A DNA stretch of 64,000 bases from Vogesella alkaliphila (GCF_014652475.1 NZ_BMYW01000001.1:1-64000), one strand, 5' to 3'. Positions 31,107 through 40,499 are shown, numbered from the stretch's first letter. Notes: generated by a model not told the origin, from the sequence alone. Numbers and translations: made by a program.

Positions 31107-32630
31107 TCAGTGTGGCTGCGTCTCGCGCACACTGCCTGCCGGCTGGCTGTTGCGGTACGCCGCCAGCCAGCGTTCTACCGCGGCCTCGGCGCCGGCCGGC
31201 AGGTGCAGGCGCAGCTTGCTGCGCCGCCACAGGATGTCTTCCGCCGTCGTCGCCCACTCCTTGTCCACCAGATAGCGCAGCTCGGCTTCAAACAGCCCGG
31301 GCTGGATTTCCGCGCCCAGCGCCGCAAGGTTGGCCGCAGTGCCCAGCAGCGGATAGACGCGGCTGCCGTAGGCGCGCGCCAGGCGCGTGGCCAGCGCCGG
31401 CGGCAGCCACGGTTTGGCCTGCTGCAGGCTGCGCACGAAGGCGTCGAAGTCGCCGCCGGGCAGGTCGCCGCCGGGCAGGTGCTGGCCGGCGGTCCAGCTT
31501 GGGCGCGTGTTGCCCAACAGCGGCGCCAGCTGGTCGACCGCCTGTTCCGCCAGCTTGCGGTAGGTGGTGATCTTGCCGCCGAACACCGACAGCAGCGGCG
31601 CGCCGTCGCTGTCCAGCTCCAGCGCGTAGTCGCGGGTGACGCCGCTGGCGTTGTCGTGTTCGTCGTCCAGCAGCGGGCGCACGCCGGAGTAGGTGGCGAC
31701 CACGTCGGCGGGGCCGATCTGCTGCGCGAAGTAGCGGTTGCTCATCGCGCACAGGTAGGCGATCTCGTCGCTGTCGATGGCGACGCGCGCGGCATCGTCG
31801 TGGTATTCGACGTCGGTGGTGCCGATCAGGGTGAAGTCCTGTTCGTAGGGAATGGCGAAGATGATGCGCTTGTCCGGGTTCTGGAAGATGTAGGCAAAGT
31901 CGTGATCGAACAGCTTCTTCACGATGATGTGGCTGCCCTTCACCAGGCGGATCGCCTTGCGCGCCGGCGCGTGGATCACGCCGCCCAAGAGCTGTTGCAC
32001 CCACGGCCCGCCGGCGTTGGCCAGCGCGCGGGCGCGCACCTGCTGGCGGCCGTGCTCGCCATCCAGCGTGCACAGCCAGCCGTCGCCGTCGCGCTGGGCG
32101 GCGACACAGGCGGTGCGGGTGCGGATGCCGGCGCCGCGCTCGGCGGCGTCCATCGCGTTGAGCACCACCAGTCGCGCGTCGTTGACCCAGCCGTCGGAGT
32201 AGACGAAGCCCTGGTGGTAGCGGCTTTTCAGCGGGCTGCCGGCCGGGTGGTGCTCGAAGCGGATGCGTTCGCTGCCGGGCAGGCGCTTGCGGCGGGCGAG
32301 GTGGTCGTACAGGAACAGGCCGCAGCGGATCAGCCACGCCGGGCGCTGTTCGGCGTCGTGCGGCATCACGAAGCGCAGCGGCCACATGATGTGCGGCGCG
32401 GCGTCCAGCAGCCCTTCGCGTTCCTGCAGCGCCTTGCGCACCAGCGAGAATTCGTAATATTCCAGGTAGCGCAGGCCGCCGTGGATCAGCTTGGTGCTGG
32501 CCGACGAGGTGTGCGCCGCCAGGTCGTCCTTTTCACAGAGCAGCACTTTCAGGCCGCGGCCGGCGGCGTCACGGGCGATGCCGGCGCCGTTGATGCCGCC
32601 ACCGATCACGAGCAGATCATAATTTTCCAC
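31107..32630 (-). CDS. glpD: Aerobic glycerol-3-phosphate dehydrogenase
   Basis: Membrane-associated FAD enzyme that oxidises glycerol-3-phosphate to dihydroxyacetone phosphate and feeds electrons to quinone. It has 507 residues. The FAD-binding GGGINGAGIARDAAGRG is at residues 10-26, with STKLIHGGLRYLE, and a C-terminal domain follows. The start is GTG with AAAGGA upstream. Last in the glpK-glpF-glpD run but separated from glpF by a terminator, so it has its own promoter. Confidence 0.97.
   Translation of the reverse strand: MENYDLLVIGGGINGAGIARDAAGRGLKVLLCEKDDLAAHTSSASTKLIHGGLRYLEYYEFSLVRKALQEREGLLDAAPHIMWPLRFVMPHDAEQRPAWLIRCGLFLYDHLARRKRLPGSERIRFEHHPAGSPLKSRYHQGFVYSDGWVNDARLVVLNAMDAAERGAGIRTRTACVAAQRDGDGWLCTLDGEHGRQQVRARALANAGGPWVQQLLGGVIHAPARKAIRLVKGSHIIVKKLFDHDFAYIFQNPDKRIIFAIPYEQDFTLIGTTDVEYHDDAARVAIDSDEIAYLCAMSNRYFAQQIGPADVVATYSGVRPLLDDEHDNASGVTRDYALELDSDGAPLLSVFGGKITTYRKLAEQAVDQLAPLLGNTRPSWTAGQHLPGGDLPGGDFDAFVRSLQQAKPWLPPALATRLARAYGSRVYPLLGTAANLAALGAEIQPGLFEAELRYLVDKEWATTAEDILWRRSKLRLHLPAGAEAAVERWLAAYRNSQPAGSVRETQPH
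31326..31337 (-). repeat. Dispersed 12-mer inside glpD
   Basis: Exact reverse copy in the C-terminal coding region of glpD; it encodes TAANLAAL. Confidence 0.85.
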
Positions 32631-32701
32631 GAGCTTTCCTTTGCACGGCGCCCCGTCCTGACGGCGTGACGCTTGTTGTCTCTTGATAATAGAAGATAGA
32701 T

Positions 32702-32761
32702 AAAAACGAACACAAAAGCAACATTAAACGATCAAAAATGTTTGTTTTGTGTTTTTGTTCG
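32702..32761. promoter_or_regulatory. Candidate GlpR operator region upstream of glpD
   Basis: AT-rich stretch with inverted arms ACGAACACAAAA (32706-32717) and TTTTGTGTTTTTGTTCG (32745-32761), carrying the TGTTCG half-site known for GlpR-type repressors. Similar TTTTGTGTTT and CGTTCG elements occur upstream of glpK (35219-35264). Assignment to GlpR is an inference. Confidence 0.45.
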
Positions 32762-32764
32762 GCG

Positions 32765-32788
32765 CAAAAAAAGACGCCCGAAGGCGTC
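32765..32788 (-). terminator. glpF terminator
   Basis: GACGCC/GGCGTC (32773-32778 with 32783-32788) has a CGAA loop and a run of T on the minus strand (A7 at 32766-32772). Confidence 0.85.
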
Positions 32789-32850
32789 GAGGGAGAGTGC
32801 AGTCCGTCTGGACGGCCGCGCCGCGGTGGCGCGGGCCGTCAGTGTCAGGC

Positions 32851-33555
32851 TCAGGCCACGCTGTGGGCCACCGCGGCCAACGTTGCGCCCAGCAGCGAGC
32901 CGATCACCGGCACCCAGCTGTAGCGCCAGTCGCTGTCGCGCTTGCCCTTGATCGGCAGGATGGCGTGCATGATGCGCGGCGCCAGATCGCGCGCCGGGCT
33001 CATCGCGTAGCCGGTGGTGCCGCCCAGCGACACGCCGATGCCCAGCACCAGCAGGGCCACCGGCAGCGCGTCCATCGCGCCCAGCGACACCTTGGGCGCC
33101 ACCATGCTGAGGATGGCGAACACCAGCACGAAGGTGGCCAGCACTTCCGACAGCAGGTTGCCGCCGGTGCTGCGGATCGCCGGGCCGGTGCAGAACACCG
33201 CCAGCTTGGTGTCGGCGCAGTCGGTATGGTCGAAGTGGTCGCGGTAGATCAGCCACATCAACAGCGCGCCGGCCATGCCGCCCAGCATCTGCGCCGCGAT
33301 ATAGCCGGGTGCGTCGGCCCAGGCAAACTTGCCGGCCACCGCCAGCGCGACGGTGACCGCCGGGTTGAGGTGGGCGCCGCTGATGGCGGCGACGCTGAAC
33401 ACGCCGACAAACACCGCCATCGCCCAGCCGAAGGCGATCACGATCAGGCCGCTGTTATGGCCCTTGGTCCCTTTCAGGATCACGTTGGCAACCACGCCGT
33501 TGCCGAGCAGCACCAGCAGCGCGGTGCCGATGAATTCGCCGAATAGTGGATTCAT
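32851..33555 (-). CDS. glpF: Aquaglyceroporin / glycerol uptake facilitator
   Basis: A 234-residue MIP-family channel for passive glycerol entry, with six membrane segments. The first pore motif is canonical NPA (64-66). The second reads SPA (186-188) instead of NPA, while the selectivity-filter Arg189 and the following Asp are kept. ATG 33555 gives the family start MNPLFGEFIGTALLVLLGNG. It lies 106 bp after glpK on the same strand. Confidence 0.95.
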   Translation of the reverse strand: MNPLFGEFIGTALLVLLGNGVVANVILKGTKGHNSGLIVIAFGWAMAVFVGVFSVAAISGAHLNPAVTVALAVAGKFAWADAPGYIAAQMLGGMAGALLMWLIYRDHFDHTDCADTKLAVFCTGPAIRSTGGNLLSEVLATFVLVFAILSMVAPKVSLGAMDALPVALLVLGIGVSLGGTTGYAMSPARDLAPRIMHAILPIKGKRDSDWRYSWVPVIGSLLGATLAAVAHSVA

Positions 33556-33661
33556 GTTGAAACTCCGTCGCGAACGCGGGGCAGTACGCTGCCACCGCGG
33601 GAAAACAGGATAGGCGGGGCGCCGCGCCGGCAGCGTCAGGCTATCCGGCGCGGCGTCTGGA

Positions 33662-35164
33662 TCAGGCCACGTCGTTGGCCCAGCTGATCGCGGCGCGGGT
33701 GGCGCGCTGCCAGCCGGCGACGTAGCGATCGACGGTGGCGGCATCCAGCTGCGGCGAGAAGCGGGTGTCCAGCTGCCACTGCCCCTGGATGTCGTCGGTG
33801 CCCTGCCAGTAGCCGACGGCGAGGCCGGCGAGGTAGGCCGCCCCCAGCGCGGTGGTCTCGGTGATCTTCGGCCGTGCGACCTGGGTGCCCAGGATGTCGC
33901 TCTGGAACTGCATCAGCACGTTGTTGACGCAGGCGCCGCCGTCCACGCGCAGCTCGGCGATGGTGATGCCGGAGTCGGCCTGCATCGCACCCAGCACGTC
34001 CATGGTCTGGAACGCGATGCTGTCCAGCGCGGCACGGGCGATGTGGGCGGCGCCGGTGCCCTGCGTCATGCCGACCAGGGTGCCGCGCGCGTCGGAGTTC
34101 CAGTGCGGGGCGCCCAGCCCGGCGAAGGCCGGTACCAGGTATACGCCGTCGCTGTCCTTCACCCCGGCCGCCAGCGGGCCGACATCGTGCGAGTGCTTGA
34201 TGATGCCGAGGCCGTCGCGCAGCCATTTCACCACCGAGCCGCCGATGAAGATGCTGCCTTCCAGCGCGTACTGCACCTTGTCGCCGACCTGCCAGGCGAT
34301 GGTGGTCAGCAGCTTGTTGTGCGACGCGATCGGGGTGTCGCCGGTATTCATCATCATGAAGCAGCCGGTGCCGTAGGTGTTCTTCACCATGCCAGGCAGG
34401 GTGCACTGCTGGCCGAACAGCGCCGCCTGCTGGTCACCGGCGACACCGGCGATCGGGATCGACACGCCCAGGTGCGCGGCGTGGGTGTGGCCGTAGACTT
34501 CGCTGGAGCTTTTCACCTGCGGCAGCATGCTGGCCGGGATGCCCATGATGTCCAGCAGCTCGTCGTCCCACTGCAGGCGGTGGATGTCGTACAGCATGGT
34601 GCGCGAGGCGTTGGACACGTCGGTGACGTGCACCGCGCCGTGGGTCAGCTGCCAGATCAGCCAGCTGTCGATGGTGCCGAAGGCCAGCTTGCCGGCGTTG
34701 GCGCGCTCGCGGGCGCCGGGCACGTTGTCCAGGATCCAGCGCACCTTGGTGGCGGAGAAGTAGGAGTCGACCAGGAGGCCGGTCTTGTTGCGGATGGTGT
34801 CGGCCAGGCCGCGCTCGCGGATCTCGTCGCAGAACGGCGCGGTGCGGCGGTCCTGCCACACGATGGCGTTGTACACCGGCTGGCCGGTGTCGCGGTCCCA
34901 CACCACCGTGGTTTCGCGCTGGTTGGTGATGCCGACCGCGGCGATCTTGCTGCCGGGGATGCCGGCGCGCGCCAGCGCCTCGGCGGCCACGCCGACCTGG
35001 CCGGCCCAGATCTCCATCGCGTCGTGCTCGACCCAGCCCGGCTGCGGGTAGATCTGGCGGAATTCCTTCTGTGCCGAGGCGACGATGTCGCCACTGCGGT
35101 TGAATACAATTGCCCGGGAGCTGGTCGTGCCCTGATCCAGCGCCAGAATGAATTGATCTTGCAT
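33662..35164 (-). CDS. glpK: Glycerol kinase
   Basis: Phosphorylates glycerol with ATP to glycerol-3-phosphate. It is a 500-residue FGGY-family kinase. The N-terminus [17 protein letters not shown], the glycerol-binding NQRET segment and the C-terminal ATP-site [17 protein letters not shown] are present. Full length. It is first in the glp run on the minus strand, with an AT-rich control region upstream. Confidence 0.98.
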   Translation of the reverse strand: MQDQFILALDQGTTSSRAIVFNRSGDIVASAQKEFRQIYPQPGWVEHDAMEIWAGQVGVAAEALARAGIPGSKIAAVGITNQRETTVVWDRDTGQPVYNAIVWQDRRTAPFCDEIRERGLADTIRNKTGLLVDSYFSATKVRWILDNVPGARERANAGKLAFGTIDSWLIWQLTHGAVHVTDVSNASRTMLYDIHRLQWDDELLDIMGIPASMLPQVKSSSEVYGHTHAAHLGVSIPIAGVAGDQQAALFGQQCTLPGMVKNTYGTGCFMMMNTGDTPIASHNKLLTTIAWQVGDKVQYALEGSIFIGGSVVKWLRDGLGIIKHSHDVGPLAAGVKDSDGVYLVPAFAGLGAPHWNSDARGTLVGMTQGTGAAHIARAALDSIAFQTMDVLGAMQADSGITIAELRVDGGACVNNVLMQFQSDILGTQVARPKITETTALGAAYLAGLAVGYWQGTDDIQGQWQLDTRFSPQLDAATVDRYVAGWQRATRAAISWANDVA

Positions 35165-35372
35165 TTGAGAAGTCTCCTCGGCCGCTGGCCGTGTTGTGAG
35201 TTGTTTCTTTGCTGTTTGTTTTTGTGTTTATTTTGTTGTTTTTGCTTTCGTTCGAATTGTAGTGCCGCCAAAGTCGCTGTCAATTCGCGTCGTCAAAAAA
35301 TTGACACAAAGCCCGGATGTTGCGGTGCGGAGTGTGGTGTAGTCGCGCGGCTACAAGTTGTTGCGATGCAAG

Positions 35373-35407
35373 GCAAAAATGCCGTTTTCCGGTGCGGAAA
35401 ACGGCAT
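35373..35407 (-). terminator. Terminator of the lipid kinase gene
   Basis: A 12-bp perfect stem ATGCCGTTTTCC/GGAAAACGGCAT (35379-35390 with 35396-35407) is followed on the minus strand by a T-run (A5 at 35375-35379). Confidence 0.85.
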
Positions 35408-35447
35408 GGAACGCGCAGAACGGGCGTTGTGCGGATGTTGCAGTGCA

Positions 35448-35459
35448 AAGGTTGGCCGC
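35448..35459 (-). repeat. Dispersed 12-mer after the lipid kinase gene
   Basis: Exact reverse copy 6 bp beyond the stop codon of the lipid kinase gene. Confidence 0.85.
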
Positions 35460-35465
35460 AAGGCC

Positions 35466-36404
35466 TCAGCCGGGTGGCGGCATCAGGCACCGCAAGGCGG
35501 CCGGCACCAGTTCGAACGTGACCGGTGCGCTGCCGCACAGCTCGCCGTCCAGCTCCAGCGGGCAGTCCGCCGCCGCGCCGTCCACCTGCAGCTGGCGGCC
35601 GCGCAGGTAGCGCACCCGCGGGTCGCGCAGCGGCTGCGCCGCGCGCAGTTGCGGCAGCAGGCGCAGGAAGTCCAGACCGTTGCCGTCGCGGATCAGCACC
35701 AGCTCGAACAGGCCGTCGTTGACGCTGGCCTGCGGCGCAATGCCCAGCCCGCTGCCGAAGTAGCGGCCGTTGGCCACCGACAGGCACAGGAAACGGCCGG
35801 CGATGGCCTCGCCATCCAGCGTCAGCCGCATCGGTCGCGGCCGGAAGCGCAGCAGCGCCGCCAGCACCGCGCTGGAGAAGGCGGCACTGGCCGGCAGCCA
35901 CGCCGGCAGCCGCTTGACCCGCCGCACGATGTCGCTGCTGATGCCGAGCGAGGCGATGTTGTTGCACCAGCGCACCTGCGGCTGGCCGTCGTTGCCGCGG
36001 GTGGTGACGCGGATCAGGTCCAGCGGGTAGGCGTGGCCGGCGGCGATCAGCGCCAGCAAGTCGTCGCTGTGGCGGCCGCTGCCCAGCGTGCGCACGAAGT
36101 CGTTGCCGGTGCCGCTGGGCAGTACTCCCAGCGCCAGCTGCTGCCGCTGCGCCGCCGGCACGCTCATCAGGCCGTTGACCACCTCGTGCACGGTGCCGTC
36201 GCCGCCGACGGCGATCACCCAGCGCGCGCCGGACAGCGCCGCCTCGCGCGCGAGGCGGGTGGCGCTGCTGGCCGAGGTGGTCAGCAGCACGTCGACGGCA
36301 AAGCGGTCGCGAAACGGTTGCAGCAGCTGCTGCGGCAGGCCGTCGGGGCAGTGGCGGCCGTGGATGATGAACACGATGCGGGAGGCGGGCGTAGACGGGG
36401 ACAT
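35466..36404 (-). CDS. Diacylglycerol/lipid kinase family protein
   Basis: A 312-residue kinase of the diacylglycerol kinase catalytic-domain family (YegS/BmrU-like). The phosphate-binding GGDGT is at 67-71, followed by EVVNGL and LPSGTGNDFVRTL. The C-terminal domain contains DGELC, typical of the second domain. Substrate may be diacylglycerol or another membrane lipid. The start at 36404 is the only ATG consistent with the family N-terminus; the long upstream extension in the same frame is non-homologous. Confidence 0.87.
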   Translation of the reverse strand: MSPSTPASRIVFIIHGRHCPDGLPQQLLQPFRDRFAVDVLLTTSASSATRLAREAALSGARWVIAVGGDGTVHEVVNGLMSVPAAQRQQLALGVLPSGTGNDFVRTLGSGRHSDDLLALIAAGHAYPLDLIRVTTRGNDGQPQVRWCNNIASLGISSDIVRRVKRLPAWLPASAAFSSAVLAALLRFRPRPMRLTLDGEAIAGRFLCLSVANGRYFGSGLGIAPQASVNDGLFELVLIRDGNGLDFLRLLPQLRAAQPLRDPRVRYLRGRQLQVDGAAADCPLELDGELCGSAPVTFELVPAALRCLMPPPG

Positions 36405-36465
36405 GGTGGGAACCGCGATGCAGATCGCGCCATTATGCCGCCATCGCGCGCTCGTGCAATGCTGC

Positions 36466-36496
36466 AAGGTTGGCCGCAAGCGTTGCGGCCAACCTT
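36466..36496. terminator. Perfect stem-loop of two 12-mer copies
   Basis: Reverse copy (36466-36477) and forward copy (36485-36496), each extended by AA/TT, give a 14-bp perfect stem with a GCG loop. It lies 9 bp after the stop of the minus-strand PfpI-like gene, as expected of its terminator. Confidence 0.85.
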
Positions 36497-36505
36497 GGGG
36501 CGGAC

Positions 36506-37189
36506 TCAGGCGTTCAGCCTGGCCAGCAGCGCGTGGGCGACGGCTTCGGACGAGGCCGGATTCTGGCCGGTGATCAGCAGACCGTCCTCGACGAGGAACG
36601 GCGCCCAGTCGGCGCCTTTCTCGTAACGGGCGCCGCGTGCCTGCAAGGCGTCTTCCAGCAGCAGCGGCACGATGCCGGTGAGCTGCACCGCCTCTTCCTC
36701 GCTGTTGCTGAAGCCGGTGACGCGCTTGCCGGCGACCAGCGCCTTGCCGTCGGCCCCCACGACATTGACCAGCACCGCCGGCGCGTGGCACACCGCGGCC
36801 ACCGGTTTGCCGGCGGCGACGGTGGCGGCGATCAGGCGCTGCGAGTCGGCATTGTCGACCAGATCCCACAGCGGGCCGTGGCCGCCGGGGTAGAACACCG
36901 CGTCGTAGAGGCCGGCGTCGATGCTGTCCAGCGGCAGCGTTTCCGCCAGCCGCGCCTGCAGCGTGGCGTCGGCATTGAAGCGCTCGGTGGCCGGGGTGCC
37001 GAACGCGGGGTCGGCGCTTTTCGGGTCGATCGGCGGCTGCCCGCCGCGCGGCGAGGCGAGGGTGATGGCGACGCCGGCATCGGCCAGCGCGTAGTAGGGG
37101 GCGGCGAATTCCTCGATCCAGAAGCCGGTCTTGTGGCCGCTGTCGCCGAGCCGGTCGTGGCTGGTGAGGACAAACAGTACGTGTTTCAT
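36506..37189 (-). CDS. DJ-1/PfpI family protein (type 1 glutamine amidotransferase-like)
   Basis: A 227-residue cytoplasmic protein. The nucleophile elbow VCHAPAVL places a catalytic Cys near residue 134, with FYPGGHGPLWDL earlier. Relatives include HchA-like deglycases/glyoxalase III that remove methylglyoxal adducts. It precedes nemA-like and nemR-like genes on the same strand, which suggests a shared role in electrophile defence. Confidence 0.85.
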   Translation of the reverse strand: MKHVLFVLTSHDRLGDSGHKTGFWIEEFAAPYYALADAGVAITLASPRGGQPPIDPKSADPAFGTPATERFNADATLQARLAETLPLDSIDAGLYDAVFYPGGHGPLWDLVDNADSQRLIAATVAAGKPVAAVCHAPAVLVNVVGADGKALVAGKRVTGFSNSEEEAVQLTGIVPLLLEDALQARGARYEKGADWAPFLVEDGLLITGQNPASSEAVAHALLARLNA

Positions 37190-37213
37190 GGGCGTCTCCA
37201 GTAATCGGGTACC

Positions 37214-37241
37214 AGGTTGGCCGCAAGCGTTGCGGCCAACC
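37214..37241. terminator. Imperfect stem-loop of 12-mer variants
   Basis: AGGTTGGCCGC (37214-37224) and GCGGCCAACCCT (37232-37243) pair over about 11 bp between the Old Yellow Enzyme gene and the PfpI-like gene. Both arms carry one change from the consensus. Confidence 0.6.
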
Positions 37242-37250
37242 CTGGGGGCA

Positions 37251-38345
37251 TTACAGCGCCGGGTAGTCGGTGTAGCCTTCGGCGCCGCCGCCGTAGAAGC
37301 TTTCCGGGCGCGGCGGGTTCAGCTCGGCGCCGCGGGCGAAGCGGGCCGGCAGGTCCGGGTTGGCGATGAACGGACGGCCGAAGGCCACCGCGTCGATCAG
37401 CCCGGCGCCGATCAGTTGCTCGGCCTTGTCTACGGTATAGCCGCCGGCGGCGATGATGGGGTGTGGATAGATGGCGCGCACGGCACGGCGGAACTCGTCC
37501 GGCCACGCGGGGCCGCCGGCCCAGTCCGGCTCCGACAGGTGCAGGAAGGCGATATTGCGCTTGGCGATCTCGGCTATCAGGTACAGCGCCATCTCCTGCT
37601 GGTCGGTCTCGGACAGTCCGTTGAACACGCCCAGCGGCGACAGGCGGATGCCGACGTGGGTGGCGTCCCACTCGGCGATCACCGCATCCAGCACTTCCAG
37701 CACGATGCGGGCGCGGTTCTCGACGCTGCCGCCGTACTGGTCTGTGCGCTGGTTGGCCGCAGGCGACAGGAACTGGTCCAGCAGGTAGCCGTGGGCGCCG
37801 TGGATCTCCACCAGGTCGAAGCCGGCGCGGCGCGCGTTGTCGGTGGCGCGGCGGTAGTCCTCGATCAGGTCGGCGATCTCGGCGGTTTCCAGCGCGCGCG
37901 GGGTGGAGGTGGGGGCGCGCACCAGCTGGCCGTTCTCGTCGCGGATATTGGTGTTGCTGTCGGCCTTGATGGCCGACGGCGCCAGTGGCGCGTCGCCGTT
38001 CGGCTGCAGGCTGCTGTGCGAGATGCGGCCGGTGTGCCACAGCTGGATGGCGATCTTGCCGCCTTCGGCGTGCACCGCGTCGGTCACCTCGCGCCAGGCG
38101 CGCACCTGTTCCTCGCTGTAGATGCCCGGCGCGCCAGCGTAGCCCTTGGCGGTCGGCGAGATGTGGGTGCCTTCGTTGATGATCAGGCCGGCGCCGGCGC
38201 GCTGGCGGTAGTAGTCGGTCGCCAGCGCGGTCGGCACGTCGCCCGGCTCGGTATTGCGCAGGCGGGTCAGCGGCGCCATCAGCACGCGGTTGGCGAGGGT
38301 AACGGCACCGAGGTGCAGCGGGGTCAGCAGTTTGTCGGCTTGCAT
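37251..38345 (-). CDS. nemA: Old Yellow Enzyme-type alkene reductase
   Basis: FMN- and NAD(P)H-dependent reductase of activated alkenes and electrophiles (N-ethylmaleimide reductase type). It has 364 residues. [14 protein letters not shown] lies near the start, the substrate-binding [14 protein letters not shown] region has its His pair, [11 protein letters not shown] and the FMN-binding [11 protein letters not shown] follow. A nemR-like gene lies upstream and an operator matching the repressor's own lies before its start (38511-38525). Confidence 0.93.
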   Translation of the reverse strand: MQADKLLTPLHLGAVTLANRVLMAPLTRLRNTEPGDVPTALATDYYRQRAGAGLIINEGTHISPTAKGYAGAPGIYSEEQVRAWREVTDAVHAEGGKIAIQLWHTGRISHSSLQPNGDAPLAPSAIKADSNTNIRDENGQLVRAPTSTPRALETAEIADLIEDYRRATDNARRAGFDLVEIHGAHGYLLDQFLSPAANQRTDQYGGSVENRARIVLEVLDAVIAEWDATHVGIRLSPLGVFNGLSETDQQEMALYLIAEIAKRNIAFLHLSEPDWAGGPAWPDEFRRAVRAIYPHPIIAAGGYTVDKAEQLIGAGLIDAVAFGRPFIANPDLPARFARGAELNPPRPESFYGGGAEGYTDYPAL

Positions 38346-38432
38346 GGGGCGTGGTCCTTTTTCGGTTAAAGAGGCGGCAATGCGGGTGTGGCTAAGGCCC
38401 CCGCCGGCGGGCAGGGGTGGGTAAAACGGTTT

Positions 38433-38450
38433 GCGGCCAACGTTGGCCGC
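38433..38450. repeat. Palindrome GCGGCCAACGTTGGCCGC upstream of nemA
   Basis: Identical to the core of the hemB terminator at 19212-19229, but without a T-run. It lies between the nemA start and its operator. Confidence 0.7.
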
Positions 38451-38510
38451 GCGCTGCGCGGGCTGGCTGCGGTTGCCTGGTTGCTGGCATCAGATTTCCA
38501 AATCAACTAA

Positions 38511-38525
38511 TAGACCGGTCGTCTA
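38511..38525. promoter_or_regulatory. NemR-type operator upstream of nemA
   Basis: TAGACCGGTCGTCTA, a near-palindrome. The same sequence with one change lies upstream of the repressor gene at 39195-39209. It resembles the E. coli NemR box. Confidence 0.75.
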
Positions 38526-38536
38526 AGTTGGGGCCA

Positions 38537-38565
38537 TAAAAAACCGCTCGCCCGCGGCGAACGGT
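38537..38565 (-). terminator. nemR terminator
   Basis: ACCGCTCGCC/GGCGAACGGT (38543-38552 with 38556-38565, one mismatch) is followed by a T-run on the minus strand. Confidence 0.8.
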
Positions 38566-38575
38566 ACTGCGTGTC

Positions 38576-39181
38576 TCAGGCGGCGTTGCAGGGCAACAGC
38601 AGGCCTTGGGTGTGGACCATCGCCGCCTGCAGCGGCGCCAGACTGTGCTGGGTCTTGTACATCAGCGCCGCGCCCAGCCACAGGCTGTACAGCGCATAGG
38701 CGGTGTCATCGGCCGGCAGCTGCGGCTTGATCGAGCCGTCCTGCTGGCCGCTGCGGATGCAGGCTGCCAGCTTGCGCACGATGGCGTCCATGCCCTCGCT
38801 CAGCGCCACGCGCATCGGCTCCGACATGTCGGACACCTCGGCCGCCAGTTTCACCGCCAGGCAGCTTTGCGATTCGCAGCTGGCGTGGTTGTCCAGCCAT
38901 TGCTGGAAGTAGGCCAGCAGCCGTTCGCGGCCATTGCCCTGCTGGCTATCGGTCAGCAGATCGCCAACCCGCTCGCGGTAAGCGGAGAAGTAGCGCGCCA
39001 GCAACGCCACCCCGAAGTCTTCCTTCGACTTGAAGTAGTGATAGAACGACCCCTTCGGCACCTTGGCCTCAGCCAGCAGCTCGGACAGGCCCAGCGCGGT
39101 AAAACTGCGGCCGTGGATCAGCACCTCGCCGACGGCAAGGATGTGTTCGCGGGTATCGGGGTATAGGCTTTGACGTGACAT
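38576..39181 (-). CDS. nemR: TetR-family repressor, NemR-like
   Basis: A 201-residue repressor with an N-terminal TetR helix-turn-helix (LSELLAEAKVPKGSFYHYFKSKEDFG, about 33-57). The ligand domain has Cys102 and Cys107 (CESQSCLAVKLAAEVSD); Cys107 falls where E. coli NemR has its redox-sensing Cys106. It probably derepresses nemA when electrophiles or reactive chlorine modify these cysteines. Identical operators precede it and nemA. Confidence 0.87.
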   Translation of the reverse strand: MSRQSLYPDTREHILAVGEVLIHGRSFTALGLSELLAEAKVPKGSFYHYFKSKEDFGVALLARYFSAYRERVGDLLTDSQQGNGRERLLAYFQQWLDNHASCESQSCLAVKLAAEVSDMSEPMRVALSEGMDAIVRKLAACIRSGQQDGSIKPQLPADDTAYALYSLWLGAALMYKTQHSLAPLQAAMVHTQGLLLPCNAA

Positions 39182-39516
39182 ACCTTCAATTTATTAGACC
39201 GGTCGTCTTGTTGTCAAGCACTGTATTGGGGCAGGGTGGTTTTCCGTGCAAATGAAGCCAAAAACAAGACAGTGAAGTCGAAAACCAGTGCTGGGGAGGC
39301 GAATGCCAGTAGTCTTTATCGAGTCTTGGTGAACGATCTTGATCATTGAGCGTGCGTCTGAAGTTCGGCCGAAGCGGTCCTTCGCATGCCAGATAAAAGA
39401 TGGCTGCCTCCAATCAGGCAGCAGCCGTAAAAGTATCTAGTAAACGAGGGGCGATGCACCCTGTTTTGGCCGGTATAGCTCGATGGGGGCTGATCAGGGG
39501 GGCGGGCCAATATGAC
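39182..39516. other. Intergenic region between nemR and a LysR gene
   Basis: This 335-bp gap contains the nemR operator (39195-39209) and, at 39363-39383, one copy of a degenerate GTCGGCCGAAGCGGTCCTTC-like repeat followed by a hairpin-forming GGCTGCC/GGCAGC stretch. No gene is seen. Composition is less GC-rich than the flanks. Confidence 0.5.
39195..39209. promoter_or_regulatory. NemR-type operator upstream of nemR
   Basis: TAGACCGGTCGTCTT, one base different from the copy before nemA, lies 14 bp upstream of the repressor ATG, as expected for autorepression. Confidence 0.75.
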
Positions 39517-40404
39517 TCATGCCAGCCACAAGGCCAGCTCTTGTATGGCCAGGTCAATAAAGGCCCGCAGTTTCGGCGCCATGAAGCGTTGGCGGGGGTA
39601 GACGATGTGGACAGGGTCTGCCTTGGCGTACCACTCCGGTAACACGCGCACCAGGCGGTCTTCCGCGCAGTCTTCCTTGCACAGGTAAAGCGGCAGCAGG
39701 GCAACTCCTTCTCCCGCCTGTGCCAGGGCGCGAATCACCCGGATATCGTTGACCTGCACCTGGCCGGTCATCGGCACTGTCACACTGCCGGTTTCGCCTT
39801 TCAGGGTCCAGCTGTCCCTGCCCAGCGGAGTGAACTGCAGGCAGCGGTGATGCCGCAGCGCCTGCGGCATATCGAGTAGCGGCGCGGTTTTCAGATAGTC
39901 GGGGCTGGCAAACGGTACCCACTGCGCAACGCCCGCATACTTGGCGATCAGGCTGGAGTCCCTGAGTGCTCCGGTACGAATGGCCACATCCACCCCTTCG
40001 GCGATCAGGTCGACGTAGCGATCCACCAGCAGCATGTCGATGCTGACTTTCGGGTAGTGGTGCCGCACTTGCTGGGCGATGCGGGACAGCAGTTGGTCGC
40101 CAAGGTCGGCAGGCGCGGTGACACGCAGTACACCCCTTGGCTCGCCAATCGATTCGGTCACCACCGATTCCGCATCCAGCATGTGCGCCAGGCCGGTAGA
40201 CGCGTGTTCGTAGTACAGCTCGCCGGCCTCGGTCAGCTTGAGCTGCCGCGTCGTGCGTTGCAGCAGCGTCACCCCCAGCCGTTTTTCCAGGGTCGCCACC
40301 CGATTGCTCACCGTGGAGGTCGGCAGGCCTAGCAGGCGGGCGGCGGCACTGAAACTGCCAACCTGCACCACCTTGACGAATACCGCTGCTTGATTGAGAT
40401 CCAT
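39517..40404 (-). CDS. LysR-family transcriptional regulator
   Basis: A 295-residue LysR protein with an N-terminal winged helix (FSAAARLLGLPTSTVSNRVATLEKRLGVTLLQRTTRQLKLTE, about 17-57) and an effector domain. The pattern is that of the CrgA/DsdC-like subgroup that often regulates a divergent gene. It is divergent from the pirin gene with a 95-bp gap, so pirin and the genes beyond it are the probable targets. Confidence 0.92.
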   Translation of the reverse strand: MDLNQAAVFVKVVQVGSFSAAARLLGLPTSTVSNRVATLEKRLGVTLLQRTTRQLKLTEAGELYYEHASTGLAHMLDAESVVTESIGEPRGVLRVTAPADLGDQLLSRIAQQVRHHYPKVSIDMLLVDRYVDLIAEGVDVAIRTGALRDSSLIAKYAGVAQWVPFASPDYLKTAPLLDMPQALRHHRCLQFTPLGRDSWTLKGETGSVTVPMTGQVQVNDIRVIRALAQAGEGVALLPLYLCKEDCAEDRLVRVLPEWYAKADPVHIVYPRQRFMAPKLRAFIDLAIQELALWLA

Positions 40405-40499
40405 TATGCAACCAGTTGGAAAATGTTTTCGTATTTAACCATCTAGTGCGCGATCAGTCAGCCTTCTACAGTAACTGCATCCACTCAAGGAGAGCAGTC

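Larger units (their letters stand above)
35165..35465. promoter_or_regulatory. glpK upstream region
   Basis: This 301-bp gap begins with a strongly T-rich stretch (about 35200-35260) containing TTTTGTGTTT and CGTTCG elements shared with the glpD upstream region. The lipid-kinase terminator (35373-35407) and a 12-mer copy (35448-35459) follow. No gene is seen. Confidence 0.5.
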
